This document shows positions 1 through 6,736 of a stretch of DNA of 40,809 nt, piece by piece; the first letter of the stretch is position 1, and each line of letters starts with the position of its first letter. The position numbers and the translations under genes are program-made. This stretch comes from a bacterium (GTDB lineage: Bacteria; CAYTYR01; UBA6262). Under the pieces are notes generated by a model. That model searched no databases and was not told where the DNA came from. It saw only the letters and a program-made list of their open reading frames with translations. Location: positions 5,338 through 46,146 of the forward strand of contig JAQTQE010000013.1 in the NCBI GenBank assembly GCA_028712365.1. The letters are read 5' to 3'.

Positions 1-28
1 TAGCATTTAGCATTTAGCATTTAGCATT
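1..28. repeat. Heptamer tandem repeat (TAGCATT x4)
   Basis: Four perfect copies of TAGCATT lie head to tail at the window edge. The rnfD stop codon (28-30) overlaps the last base. Read on the coding strand the unit is AATGCTA, so the repeat adds a series of ATG and TAA triplets directly after rnfD, in the space before the next rnf gene. The array may continue outside the window. Its function is unknown. Confidence 0.85.
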
Positions 29-948
29 CAGCTTATCTTAACTTTCCCGAATTTTTGCGGCATAGTATATTTATCGATCAAGGGAGTAAGCATATTAAAG
101 ATCAAAATAGAATAACAGACCCCTTCTGGAAACCCGCCTTTATAACGGATCAAAACCGTAAGGATACCGCAACCACCGCCAAAAATTATTTTCCCTTTGC
201 CAGTCATGGGGCTAGTCACCATATCAGTGGCCATGAAAAAAGCTCCCAGGATCAATCCGCCGGCCAGGATATTAAACAGCGGATCCCGGCCCATAATACC
301 GCTCAACAAACCGACAGCCGCGATGAAGGAAACCGGGATGTGCCAAGAAATTTGCTTCTTGTATAATAAATATGCCGCGCCCAATAATAACGCCGCAGCA
401 GAAGTCTCACCCAGAGAACCGGCCCGGTTACCGAGGAATAGATCCCAATAACTGGGCAATGGCTGGCTTAAATTAAATTTAGCTATGGCTAGTGGCGTAG
501 CAGTAGTAATGGCATCAAAAGGCGTGATCCAGGTGGTCATAGCTACGGGCCAGGAAGCCATCAGCACCGCCCGTCCTACCAGAGCCGGATTGAATGGATT
601 ATAACCGAGCCCGCCAAATACCTGTTTAGCCAGTATTATCGCGACAGCGGCGCCGATCGCGATCATCCATAAGGGGATCCCCGGAGGACAGACCATAGCT
701 AGCAATAAACCAGTGATCGCCGCGCTGCCGTCAGAGACAGTCACTTCCCTTTTCATGATCTTGGCGCTGATGAACTCGGCCGCGATAGCGCTAACCATGC
801 TGACCAGCATAAGCCAGAGAGCCGGCAGACCAAAAAAATAAACTGCGGCTAAAGACGCCGGGGCCAGAGCGATCAATACATCACGCATCACGATAGAAAT
901 AGTTTCAGTATTTTTAAGATGCGGTGAAGTGGAAACTATATAAGCCAT
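28..948 (-). CDS. rnfD: Rnf complex subunit RnfD
   Basis: Membrane subunit of the ion-translocating ferredoxin:NAD+ oxidoreductase (Rnf/NqrB family). The 306-residue protein is made of hydrophobic helices, starting near residues 22-60. It carries the conserved GYNPFNPALVGR segment (115-126) and a TTAT motif at 148-151, which matches the [ST]xAT site where family members bind FMN covalently to Thr (here Thr151). The ATG overlaps the rnfC stop by one base (TAATG), so translation is probably coupled. The rnfG/E/A/B genes expected downstream would lie beyond the left edge. Identification is firm; whether it pumps Na+ or H+ cannot be told. Confidence 0.95.
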   Translation of the reverse strand: MAYIVSTSPHLKNTETISIVMRDVLIALAPASLAAVYFFGLPALWLMLVSMVSAIAAEFISAKIMKREVTVSDGSAAITGLLLAMVCPPGIPLWMIAIGAAVAIILAKQVFGGLGYNPFNPALVGRAVLMASWPVAMTTWITPFDAITTATPLAIAKFNLSQPLPSYWDLFLGNRAGSLGETSAAALLLGAAYLLYKKQISWHIPVSFIAAVGLLSGIMGRDPLFNILAGGLILGAFFMATDMVTSPMTGKGKIIFGGGCGILTVLIRYKGGFPEGVCYSILIFNMLTPLIDKYTMPQKFGKVKIS

Positions 949-2306
949 TATCTATTATCCTTTTTTTCTATTTTTCCATCTTCGATTTTCTTCTTCCGGG
1001 CTTGGGCTATTTCCATCTTGGCCCATTTGGCATACTGTACCAGGGGAATCCGGGCGGGGCAACCATAAGCACAAACCCCGCACTCGATGCAATCAGCGAC
1101 ATTATGTTTACCCATAGCTTCGTATTCTTGCCTACGGCCATATAAACCATATAAATATGGAGTAAGATTCATGGGACAGGACTCAATACATTTGGAGCAG
1201 CGGATACATGGACCAGCTTGAACGATCTTAACCTCCTGGGCAGTGAGCGCCAGGATCCCGGATGTTCCTTTGATCACCGGAACATCCAATAAGTACTGGG
1301 CAATACCCATCATTGGGCCACCCATGATCACTTTAGCGATATCACCCTGTAGACCGCCGCAAAAAGCGATAACATCACTGAACAAAGTCCCGATCCTTAC
1401 TTTCACATTCTGCGGTTCCTTGATCCCGCTCCCGGTAACCGTAATAATTCTTTCGATCAGAGGACGGTTATCACGCAGGGCTTCATAAATAGCCACAGCG
1501 GTCCCGACATTATCCACGACCACACCTACTTCAAAAGGTAATTTACCTGACGGGATTTCTTTCTTCAGCAGGGCTTTGATCAGCTGTTTTTCAGCCCCCT
1601 GGGGATACTTGGTCTTAACCGCGACTACTTCAATATTTGGTTCCATTTTAACTGTCGCGGATAAAAGTTTTATCGCTTCAGGCTTATTGTCTTCAATAGC
1701 GATGATACCCTTGCCTACATCCAGTAGTTTCATGATGATCTTCAATCCCTCTACGATCTCCCGGGGATTGTCCAGCATCAAGCGATGGTCACAAGTGAGG
1801 TATGGCTCACATTCACAACCATTAATAATAATAACATCTATGTTTTTATCGGCAGGCGGAGTAAGTTTAACTGAGGTAGGGAAAGCAGCGCCCCCCAGGC
1901 CAACCAGGCCTTTGTCCCTTAATTTATCCCTGACTTCCTGGGGTAAGAGGCGGAAGTAATTATCATCTCTTTTTATATCCTCAGCCCATTGGTCCAGCCC
2001 ATCTGATTCAATAATAATGGACCGAACCTTATTACCCAGAGGATGGGGATAAGACCGGATATCAGTAACGACTCCGGATAGCGAGGCATGGACAGGAGCC
2101 GTGATCAAAGAATTGCTATCACCGATCTTTTGTCCTTTTTTTACTTTATCGCCTTTTTGCACTAAAGGTTCGCAGATAGCCCCGGTATGCTGTAATAAAG
2201 GAATAACCACCATTTTTGGTGGTGGCATTACTTTAACAGCTTGATGGCAGGTTAGTTCTTTTTTCCCGCTGGGATGAATTCCCCCCGGGAAGGTAAAAAG
2301 TTTCAA
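948..2306 (-). CDS. rnfC: Rnf complex subunit RnfC
   Basis: Peripheral NADH/FMN and iron-sulfur subunit of Rnf; it passes electrons between NAD(H) and the membrane subunits. The 452-residue protein has the RnfC N-terminal barrel (FPGGIHP at 6-12), the GLGGAAFPTSVK flavin/nucleotide segment near 136-147, an SLBB-like region, and two C-terminal [4Fe-4S] motifs (CIRCSKCIESCP and CIECGVCAYGCP). It lacks the long Lys/Ala-rich tail of E. coli RsxC. The start is TTG (2304-2306), preceded by GAGG seven bases upstream. A consensus promoter lies just upstream, so rnfC is probably the first gene of the operon. Confidence 0.95.
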   Translation of the reverse strand: MKLFTFPGGIHPSGKKELTCHQAVKVMPPPKMVVIPLLQHTGAICEPLVQKGDKVKKGQKIGDSNSLITAPVHASLSGVVTDIRSYPHPLGNKVRSIIIESDGLDQWAEDIKRDDNYFRLLPQEVRDKLRDKGLVGLGGAAFPTSVKLTPPADKNIDVIIINGCECEPYLTCDHRLMLDNPREIVEGLKIIMKLLDVGKGIIAIEDNKPEAIKLLSATVKMEPNIEVVAVKTKYPQGAEKQLIKALLKKEIPSGKLPFEVGVVVDNVGTAVAIYEALRDNRPLIERIITVTGSGIKEPQNVKVRIGTLFSDVIAFCGGLQGDIAKVIMGGPMMGIAQYLLDVPVIKGTSGILALTAQEVKIVQAGPCIRCSKCIESCPMNLTPYLYGLYGRRQEYEAMGKHNVADCIECGVCAYGCPARIPLVQYAKWAKMEIAQARKKKIEDGKIEKKDNR

Positions 2307-2335
2307 GTATAAACCTCATTTAATAATTTTCATAT

Positions 2336-2364
2336 ATTTTACTCTAATCAGACTACTTTGTCAA
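2336..2364 (-). promoter_or_regulatory. Sigma70-type promoter of the rnf operon
   Basis: On the minus strand TTGACA (2359-2364) is followed by 17 bases and TAAAAT (2336-2341). The -10 lies about 30 bases before the rnfC TTG start, with the Shine-Dalgarno sequence between them. No Rex-like operator overlaps it. Confidence 0.8.
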
Positions 2365-2393
2365 GGTACAACCGCCAGAAGAATGTCACTGGA

Positions 2394-3050
2394 TTAATAG
2401 TTATAACCTACACCCAGGTAAAAAACAACTGCGGAGTCGATGTTATCCCAACCGCTGAACGGAGACGTCAGAGATACCCCGTTTTCAGTCCAGGAACTGT
2501 ATTCATACGTGACAAAAGGTTTGCCCAGTTCAAAATACATGGTCCATTTGGGATCAAAGCGGAAATCAAAGCCAATAGCCAGATAAGGACCAGCGGCATT
2601 TTCATATTTGACCGTATCCGTCACTCCCGGCCCTTCCCGGTGCAATTCAGGAGACAAGAACCAGGAAAGCCCGCCGGCCGCATAGAGATCGAACCATTCC
2701 CGATGAATGAACTTATAATTCAATAGCAACAATAACGGTGTTGCTTTAAACTCTCCTTCACCATTGGAAACTTCTTGACTAATACCCGCTTTCAATGTGC
2801 CGGTCTGCAGTTCCGCAGAAAGCAACGGACTGAAGTTATAGCCAGCGGTGATCGCCAAATTCAACCCCTTAGAGTTCTGGATATACAATTCTGAACCCGT
2901 TGTAGTATACATATACAACGGGATATCCTCTACGCCGCCGCCACCTATCGCTCCCCGGAAAAAGAAGGTCCCCCGTTCCCCGGCAAACAAGGCCGATGCG
3001 CATAAAAGTAAAACCAATCCCGCCAGTAAAGCCGGAAAAAAACGTTTCAT
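2394..3050 (-). CDS. Outer-membrane beta-barrel protein
   Basis: The 218-residue protein starts with a signal peptide (MKRFF, hydrophobic to about 20, cleavage near ALFAG). The rest alternates polar and aromatic residues in short strands separated by Gly/Asn/Pro turns. It ends in YLGVGYNY, a C-terminal aromatic signature typical of porin-like barrels inserted by BAM. It resembles the generic OmpW/OmpA-type 'outer membrane protein beta-barrel' families, with no motif to name a ligand. The ATG has GGGG six bases upstream. It follows the next gene (3078-3920) by 27 bases, so the two probably share a transcript. It is good evidence for a diderm envelope. Confidence 0.75.
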   Translation of the reverse strand: MKRFFPALLAGLVLLLCASALFAGERGTFFFRGAIGGGGVEDIPLYMYTTTGSELYIQNSKGLNLAITAGYNFSPLLSAELQTGTLKAGISQEVSNGEGEFKATPLLLLLNYKFIHREWFDLYAAGGLSWFLSPELHREGPGVTDTVKYENAAGPYLAIGFDFRFDPKWTMYFELGKPFVTYEYSSWTENGVSLTSPFSGWDNIDSAVVFYLGVGYNY

Positions 3051-3077
3051 TCTTTACCCCTTAAATAACCAAAATTA

Positions 3078-3920
3078 TTACAGCCTTTGTTTTAACAGTG
3101 AAATGATCTTTTCATCTAAAAGGAATTTATCGATCTTAACCGTTATATCCAGCGGCAGCTGAGGGACAACATAAGCGCTTTTAAAAGCCGCTACCAGCTC
3201 TTCCTTATGCACATTAAAAGACACCTCGTCCATTTTCCTGGCTTCATCAAAAAAAGCAATTATCCTGGCGGTTTCCTTTGCTTCATCAATAACAAATCCC
3301 ACCGGCAGTTTTTTCCTGATCTGCCTGATCATTTTGCCGGCCAGGTCATTTCTCCGGCGTTCATATTTAGCCAGCGGCAAGGCCCGGACATTAGCCAGCA
3401 TTTTTTCCGCGCCTTCGTTCTTTTCAGCCTGTCCTATCCTCCCTGGGCCGGGCGGTGGTACCAGGCAGGGTTGATAGGTATTGATAATATAAAGCTGGCC
3501 GCCATCCAGGCAATCTTTAACATCAGCCGCCAATTTTAGCCGGTGTTTTTCGTAATTCTCCTTAACTGTCTCGAATTCCTGCTTGGCCTTATTCACCGCT
3601 TCTTTCAATTCAGCTGGTACATCCTGGCCCGCGGCCAGCGTTTCTTTCAATTTTAACAACAGCGGATTAAGCGCTTGCAGGAGTTCCTCTGAGCGGATAT
3701 CGTAAAGCCGGCTCATGATCCTGGCCATCTTTGCCCGCTCAAATATGAGTTGTACTTGGGGTGTGGTCAAGTACAAGCTATTGACCAGGTTCAAGATCTG
3801 GATCTCGGCACGCTGTTGTAAAAACAGCTGGGTTTGGGCGCCTGCCGGTTCTTCTTCGGCTAAGGCCAGAACCGGGAAAAGACAGCTCAATATGATGATA
3901 GAAAAAAATAAATTTCTCAT
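3078..3920 (-). CDS. Exported helical protein of unknown function
   Basis: I do not recognise a family with confidence. The 280-residue protein has a signal peptide (MRNLFFSIIILSCLFPVLALA) and is then almost entirely charged helix, including a likely coiled coil around 75-130. An LTTPQ segment near 51-55 recalls the LTxxQ repeats of periplasmic Spy/CpxP chaperones, but there is only one. Two cysteines (DCLDGG and QPCLVPPPGPGR) flank a Pro/Gly-rich turn near 137-160 and might form a disulfide or bind a cofactor. A strong GAGGGGG ribosome site lies six bases before the ATG. It is transcribed divergently from mazG and together with the beta-barrel gene. Confidence 0.6.
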   Translation of the reverse strand: MRNLFFSIIILSCLFPVLALAEEEPAGAQTQLFLQQRAEIQILNLVNSLYLTTPQVQLIFERAKMARIMSRLYDIRSEELLQALNPLLLKLKETLAAGQDVPAELKEAVNKAKQEFETVKENYEKHRLKLAADVKDCLDGGQLYIINTYQPCLVPPPGPGRIGQAEKNEGAEKMLANVRALPLAKYERRRNDLAGKMIRQIRKKLPVGFVIDEAKETARIIAFFDEARKMDEVSFNVHKEELVAAFKSAYVVPQLPLDITVKIDKFLLDEKIISLLKQRL

Positions 3921-3987
3921 AGGCTACCCCCTCGAGAAAAGTCGTTAGTTAGTATACGTTAGTTTGTTATTTTTAACACATTATTTA

Positions 3988-4016
3988 TTGAAATTCAAGT
4001 AAAATAATGCTATAAA
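3988..4016 (+). promoter_or_regulatory. Promoter of mazG, giving a leaderless or nearly leaderless mRNA
   Basis: TTGAAA (3988-3993), 17 bases, TATAAA (4011-4016). The ATG of mazG is at 4026, only nine bases after the -10 box, so transcription should start within a few bases of the start codon. No Shine-Dalgarno sequence is visible before it. Confidence 0.75.
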
Positions 4017-4025
4017 TCAGACATT

Positions 4026-4421
4026 ATGAAAAAAACAAGATCACCGTTCAATGAATTAATCAGGATCATGGCTCTGCTGCGCTCCGCGCAGGGTTGCCCC
4101 TGGGATAAGCATCAGACACATCAGACCTTAAAAAAATACCTCCGGGAAGAAGCGCAGGAAGTACGGGAAGCCATAGATGAGGGAGATCCGGAACATTTGC
4201 AGGAAGAACTTGGGGATTTATTGCTGCAAGTAGTATTTCACGCGCAAATTGCCAGGGAACACAGTGAATTTGATATTAACGACGTGATCCGCGGCCTCAT
4301 CAGAAAATTAAAAAGACGGCATCCACACGTATTTGGTAAAGTACGCGTAAAGAATGCCGCTGAAGTGGTCAGGAACTGGCACGCGATCAAGAAAAAAGAA
4401 AAAGCTAATAAAAAACAATAG
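4026..4421 (+). CDS. mazG: MazG-family nucleotide pyrophosphohydrolase
   Basis: Hydrolyses nucleoside triphosphates to monophosphate and pyrophosphate; family members clear aberrant dNTPs or tune stress alarmones. The 131 residues hold one MazG domain: [16 protein letters not shown] (24-39), the metal-binding EEAQEVREA (41-49) and [14 protein letters not shown] (60-73). E. coli MazG has two such domains in about 260 residues, so this is the single-domain form. It ends in a Lys-rich tail. It is one of only two convincing plus-strand protein genes in the window and appears to be translated from a leaderless mRNA. Confidence 0.9.
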   Translation: MKKTRSPFNELIRIMALLRSAQGCPWDKHQTHQTLKKYLREEAQEVREAIDEGDPEHLQEELGDLLLQVVFHAQIAREHSEFDINDVIRGLIRKLKRRHPHVFGKVRVKNAAEVVRNWHAIKKKEKANKKQ

Positions 4422-4436
4422 AACTAAGTTAGAAGG

Positions 4437-4520
4437 CGTGGAAGTTAGTATGGAAGTAGGAAGTAAGTTTTATGGCTTCAAGCCCAACTTCCTCAGACTT
4501 CAGACCAAACCTACTTGCAA
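4437..4520 (+). repeat. GGAAGTA-rich intergenic repeat, copy 1
   Basis: This copy holds GGAAGTAAGTTT (4459-4470) and ACTTCAGACC (4497-4506), with further GGAAGTAGG-like units on the left arm. The same two blocks recur in the same order and strand at 38650 and 38699. It lies in the 129-base gap between mazG and the reductase gene, whose ends converge. The arms are partly inverted (ggaagta / tacttc), so it may fold. No coding potential is seen. Confidence 0.6.
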
Positions 4521-4550
4521 AACCAAAAAACTCGACACCAGTAATTTATA

Positions 4551-4829
4551 TTACTTATAGAACAGCTGGCAATGACAATGGCCATCTGCGGCAATTTCAT
4601 CCTTATGCCATTTGCAGGGACAGATCTTGAGCTTATCCTGCTCCGGATCGCCGGACAATAGCCGGCAGGGACAATACTGGAATCCTTTTTTAACCCGGTT
4701 CTTGGCTAATCCCTCCATAACCGTTTCCGCTATTTTTGTATCCGGATTAAGTTGATACCCGGAGAGCTCGCAATAACGTTTGGCAAACTGCCTAACCTTC
4801 TCTTTTTCCTGTGCTAAGTCCTTAGTCAT
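4551..4829 (-). CDS. Ferredoxin:thioredoxin reductase catalytic subunit-like protein
   Basis: The 92-residue protein carries the three Cys pairs of the FTR beta chain: CPC (53-55), CPC (70-72) and CHC (85-87), which hold a [4Fe-4S] cluster and an adjacent redox-active disulfide. Plant and cyanobacterial enzymes are spaced CPC-X16-CPC-X8-CHC; here it is X14 and X12. It follows thioredoxin by six bases with no clear ribosome site, so it is probably made by coupled translation. It likely transfers electrons from ferredoxin to the thioredoxin encoded upstream. No variable (alpha) FTR subunit is nearby, as is usual for the standalone forms in anaerobes. Confidence 0.85.
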   Translation of the reverse strand: MTKDLAQEKEKVRQFAKRYCELSGYQLNPDTKIAETVMEGLAKNRVKKGFQYCPCRLLSGDPEQDKLKICPCKWHKDEIAADGHCHCQLFYK

Positions 4830-4835
4830 ATTATA

Positions 4836-5159
4836 TTACAGCAGCTTGGCCAGTTTATCGACAATAGCTTTCTTATTAGCCACTCCGATACTCTTGTCAA
4901 CCAATTGACCGCCTTTAAAGAATAGCAAAGACGGAATGGCGCTGATCTGGTACTTGGCGGCAGTAGCTTCATTTTCATCAGTATTCAGTTTACAGACTTT
5001 AGCCTTGCCGGCAAATTCCGCGGCTATCTCTTCAATGGTCGGTCCTAAGATCATACAGGGACCGCACCAAGGCGCCCAAAAATCTACCAATACCGGTTTA
5101 TCTGATTGGAGCACCTCTTGTTCAAAAGTAGCATCACTTAAGTTCACTTCTTTACTCAT
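4836..5159 (-). CDS. trxA: Thioredoxin
   Basis: Canonical 107-residue thioredoxin, a cytoplasmic dithiol reductant. The active site is WCGPC (31-35) within FWAPWCGPCMILGP, followed by the conserved IPSLLFFKGG segment with its cis-proline near 76. The ribosome site AGGAGGAG is just before the ATG. It forms an operon with the FTR-like gene, which implies reduction by ferredoxin rather than only by NADPH, a sensible arrangement in an organism rich in ferredoxin-linked hydrogenases. Confidence 0.95.
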   Translation of the reverse strand: MSKEVNLSDATFEQEVLQSDKPVLVDFWAPWCGPCMILGPTIEEIAAEFAGKAKVCKLNTDENEATAAKYQISAIPSLLFFKGGQLVDKSIGVANKKAIVDKLAKLL

Positions 5160-5182
5160 TTTCTCCTCCTGGTGTTAATTTT

Positions 5183-5245
5183 AAATTCTAAATTCGAGCG
5201 CGGCGCTTATTCTAAATCCTGGCATAAGTTCCGCCGGAACGGTGA
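5183..5245. repeat. Inverted/direct repeats between trxA and the ArsR gene
   Basis: The 96-base gap upstream of trxA holds two ATTCTAAAT copies around a GC-rich GCGCGGCGC core and a perfect hairpin GTTCCG-C-CGGAAC (5228-5240). No consensus promoter for trxA is obvious. The region may be a leader or a dispersed repeat. Confidence 0.4.
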
Positions 5246-5255
5246 AATTTGGAAT

Positions 5256-5519
5256 TCATATTTTTTCTAATATCTTCTTAACCTCCCGGTTCGTAATATA
5301 ATAACACCGTCTTTTTCCTGATCGCTGACTATCGATGACCCCCAAATTTCTCATAATACTAAGATGCTGGCTGATATTCGCCTGGCGCCGGGAAACCAGT
5401 TCGCTGAGGGAGTTCACGCATATTTTTTTCTTACTTAAGGCCTTCAGTATCTCCAACCGGACCGGATTGGCCAGTATTTTGAATAACCGCGCCTGTTCTT
5501 TATATTCATCTTTTGCCAT
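5256..5519 (-). CDS. ArsR-family winged-helix repressor
   Basis: Small winged-helix regulator of about 87 residues from the chosen ATG (a longer in-frame extension to 5588 has no ribosome site; this ATG has GGGAG six bases upstream). It shows the family core ARLFKILANPVRLEILKAL (10-28), a recognition helix SRRQANISQHLSIMRNLGVI (43-62) and the wing RSGKRRCYYI. Metal-sensing ArsR has a CVC pair at helix 3; here only Cys34 (KICVN) remains, plus Cys72 in the wing, so a thiol or redox signal is as plausible as metal. It sits immediately upstream of trxA and the FTR-like gene and may control them. Confidence 0.8.
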   Translation of the reverse strand: MAKDEYKEQARLFKILANPVRLEILKALSKKKICVNSLSELVSRRQANISQHLSIMRNLGVIDSQRSGKRRCYYITNREVKKILEKI

Positions 5520-5542
5520 GACTGGCTCCCATATATATATTA

Positions 5543-5588
5543 ATATTCGAATAATAGAATATATAACACATTCTCTAATACCTGTCAA
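5543..5588 (-). promoter_or_regulatory. ArsR-gene promoter with overlapping inverted-repeat operator
   Basis: On the minus strand TTGACA (5583-5588), 17 bases, TATATA (5560-5565). An AT-rich inverted repeat ATATTC-N8-GAATAT (5543-5562) overlaps the -10 and the expected transcription start. ArsR-family repressors commonly bind such sites, so autorepression is likely. Confidence 0.65.
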
Positions 5589-5603
5589 GCATTATTGCTA
5601 TTG

Positions 5604-6260
5604 TTATGGTTGTGACGGCGGAGAGGCTGGCGGTTGGGTTTTGAATACCTTAGGGGAGATCACGCCGCCGGAGATGATCACCTTCAGGGCTTCGTCCACT
5701 TTCATATCCAGCAGGATAGTATCTTCTACTTTGTAAAAACTTATAAACCCGGTAAGCGGATTTGGGACGGTAGGAACATAAACAGTATAATATTTCTGGC
5801 CGCCGGCGCAAAGGTCATAGGTAATATCCTCATTCATGATAAAGCCCAGGGTATAGCAGTCCTGGTGCGGCCAGTGAACCAGAACGGCCCGGTTAAATTT
5901 TGCCTTGCTGGATTCGCTAAAAATAAATTTGCTCAATTGCTTAGCAGAGGGATAAATATTACGCACCAGGGGGAATTTCATCAGCCAACGCTCGATCTCC
6001 GGGAAAAAGCGCCGGGCAAAAACTTTATTGGTAAGGTACCCGGCCAGCACGATCAGTGAGACCATGATCAGGATGCCCAAGCCGGGAATACGGTAACCAT
6101 ATTCGTCATAAAGGTAATTATTGATGAAATCTCCCAGGAACCCATCTGATATCTGGAAGAGTATTTTCAGTACCCACAAGGTCACAAAGACTGGCAACAG
6201 GATCGCTAAGCCGGAGATGAAATACTGTTTGAATTTAGCAAAAGTGGTTTTAGTTTCCAT
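5604..6260 (-). CDS. DUF502 family membrane protein
   Basis: Integral membrane protein of the DUF502 family. From the ATG at 6260 it is 218 residues; an upstream TTG adds six codons but has no ribosome site, while GGGGAG lies ten bases before the ATG. Two transmembrane segments are visible (about 14-35 and 63-80), followed by the family motifs PLVRNIYPSAKQL and a soluble domain ending with GGVISPKVF. A Pro/Ser-rich tail closes it. The family role is not well defined. It is transcribed away from the PilZ gene. Confidence 0.85.
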   Translation of the reverse strand: METKTTFAKFKQYFISGLAILLPVFVTLWVLKILFQISDGFLGDFINNYLYDEYGYRIPGLGILIMVSLIVLAGYLTNKVFARRFFPEIERWLMKFPLVRNIYPSAKQLSKFIFSESSKAKFNRAVLVHWPHQDCYTLGFIMNEDITYDLCAGGQKYYTVYVPTVPNPLTGFISFYKVEDTILLDMKVDEALKVIISGGVISPKVFKTQPPASPPSQP

Positions 6261-6301
6261 ACTCTGGCTTCTCCCCAAGTTCTATAGTGTAACTAAATCT
6301 C

Positions 6302-6331
6302 TTGACAGTAAGCAGCTAAATAGGGTAAAAA
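6302..6331 (+). promoter_or_regulatory. Probable promoter of the PilZ gene
   Basis: TTGACA (6302-6307), 18 bases, TAAAAA (6326-6331), then AGGAAAGGA before the ATG at 6359. Confidence 0.6.
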
Positions 6332-6358
6332 AATATATCCATTGATCAGGAAAGGATC

Positions 6359-6715
6359 ATGATCGTGACCGATAAACGCAAACTGCCTCGTTATAAAGCT
6401 AAATTACCCGTGATCTTTAACGATAATTTCCAGGCTGAAGTCAAATTCACCGGCACTATAATGGATATCAATTTACAGGGAGCCGGTATTTTAACCTCTG
6501 CCCATTATACCAAGGGCAAAACTATCAACATGAACATAGACTTCAAGGATGGTAAGAAGTTTTACAGTATCCTGGGGGCGATCAAATATGTCAATAGTTC
6601 CCCGGATGGCTATCATATCGGCGTGGAGATCACTAATTTCAATGCTTACCATCTTAAAAAACTGGTTGACACCATCAACTCCCTGGCTGTCAGCTCCGGT
6701 TCTGCTATCGACTAA
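6359..6715 (+). CDS. PilZ-domain protein (probable c-di-GMP receptor)
   Basis: A 118-residue single PilZ domain. The N-terminal RxxxR motif is present (Arg7 and Arg11 in KRKLPRYK). The second motif, usually [DN]xSxxG, appears as DINLQG, with Asn instead of Ser. Later segments IMDINLQGAGI and YHIGVEITNF match the barrel of the family. It therefore probably binds cyclic di-GMP and acts on another protein. It ends 21 bases from the convergent glycosidase gene with no hairpin terminator between them. Confidence 0.85.
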   Translation: MIVTDKRKLPRYKAKLPVIFNDNFQAEVKFTGTIMDINLQGAGILTSAHYTKGKTINMNIDFKDGKKFYSILGAIKYVNSSPDGYHIGVEITNFNAYHLKKLVDTINSLAVSSGSAID

Positions 6716-6736
6716 TCCCTGGGTTCTTGCTATTTC

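Noticed and set aside
1-28. Start of a CRISPR array
   Set aside because: Units are seven bases with no spacers; no cas gene is in the window.
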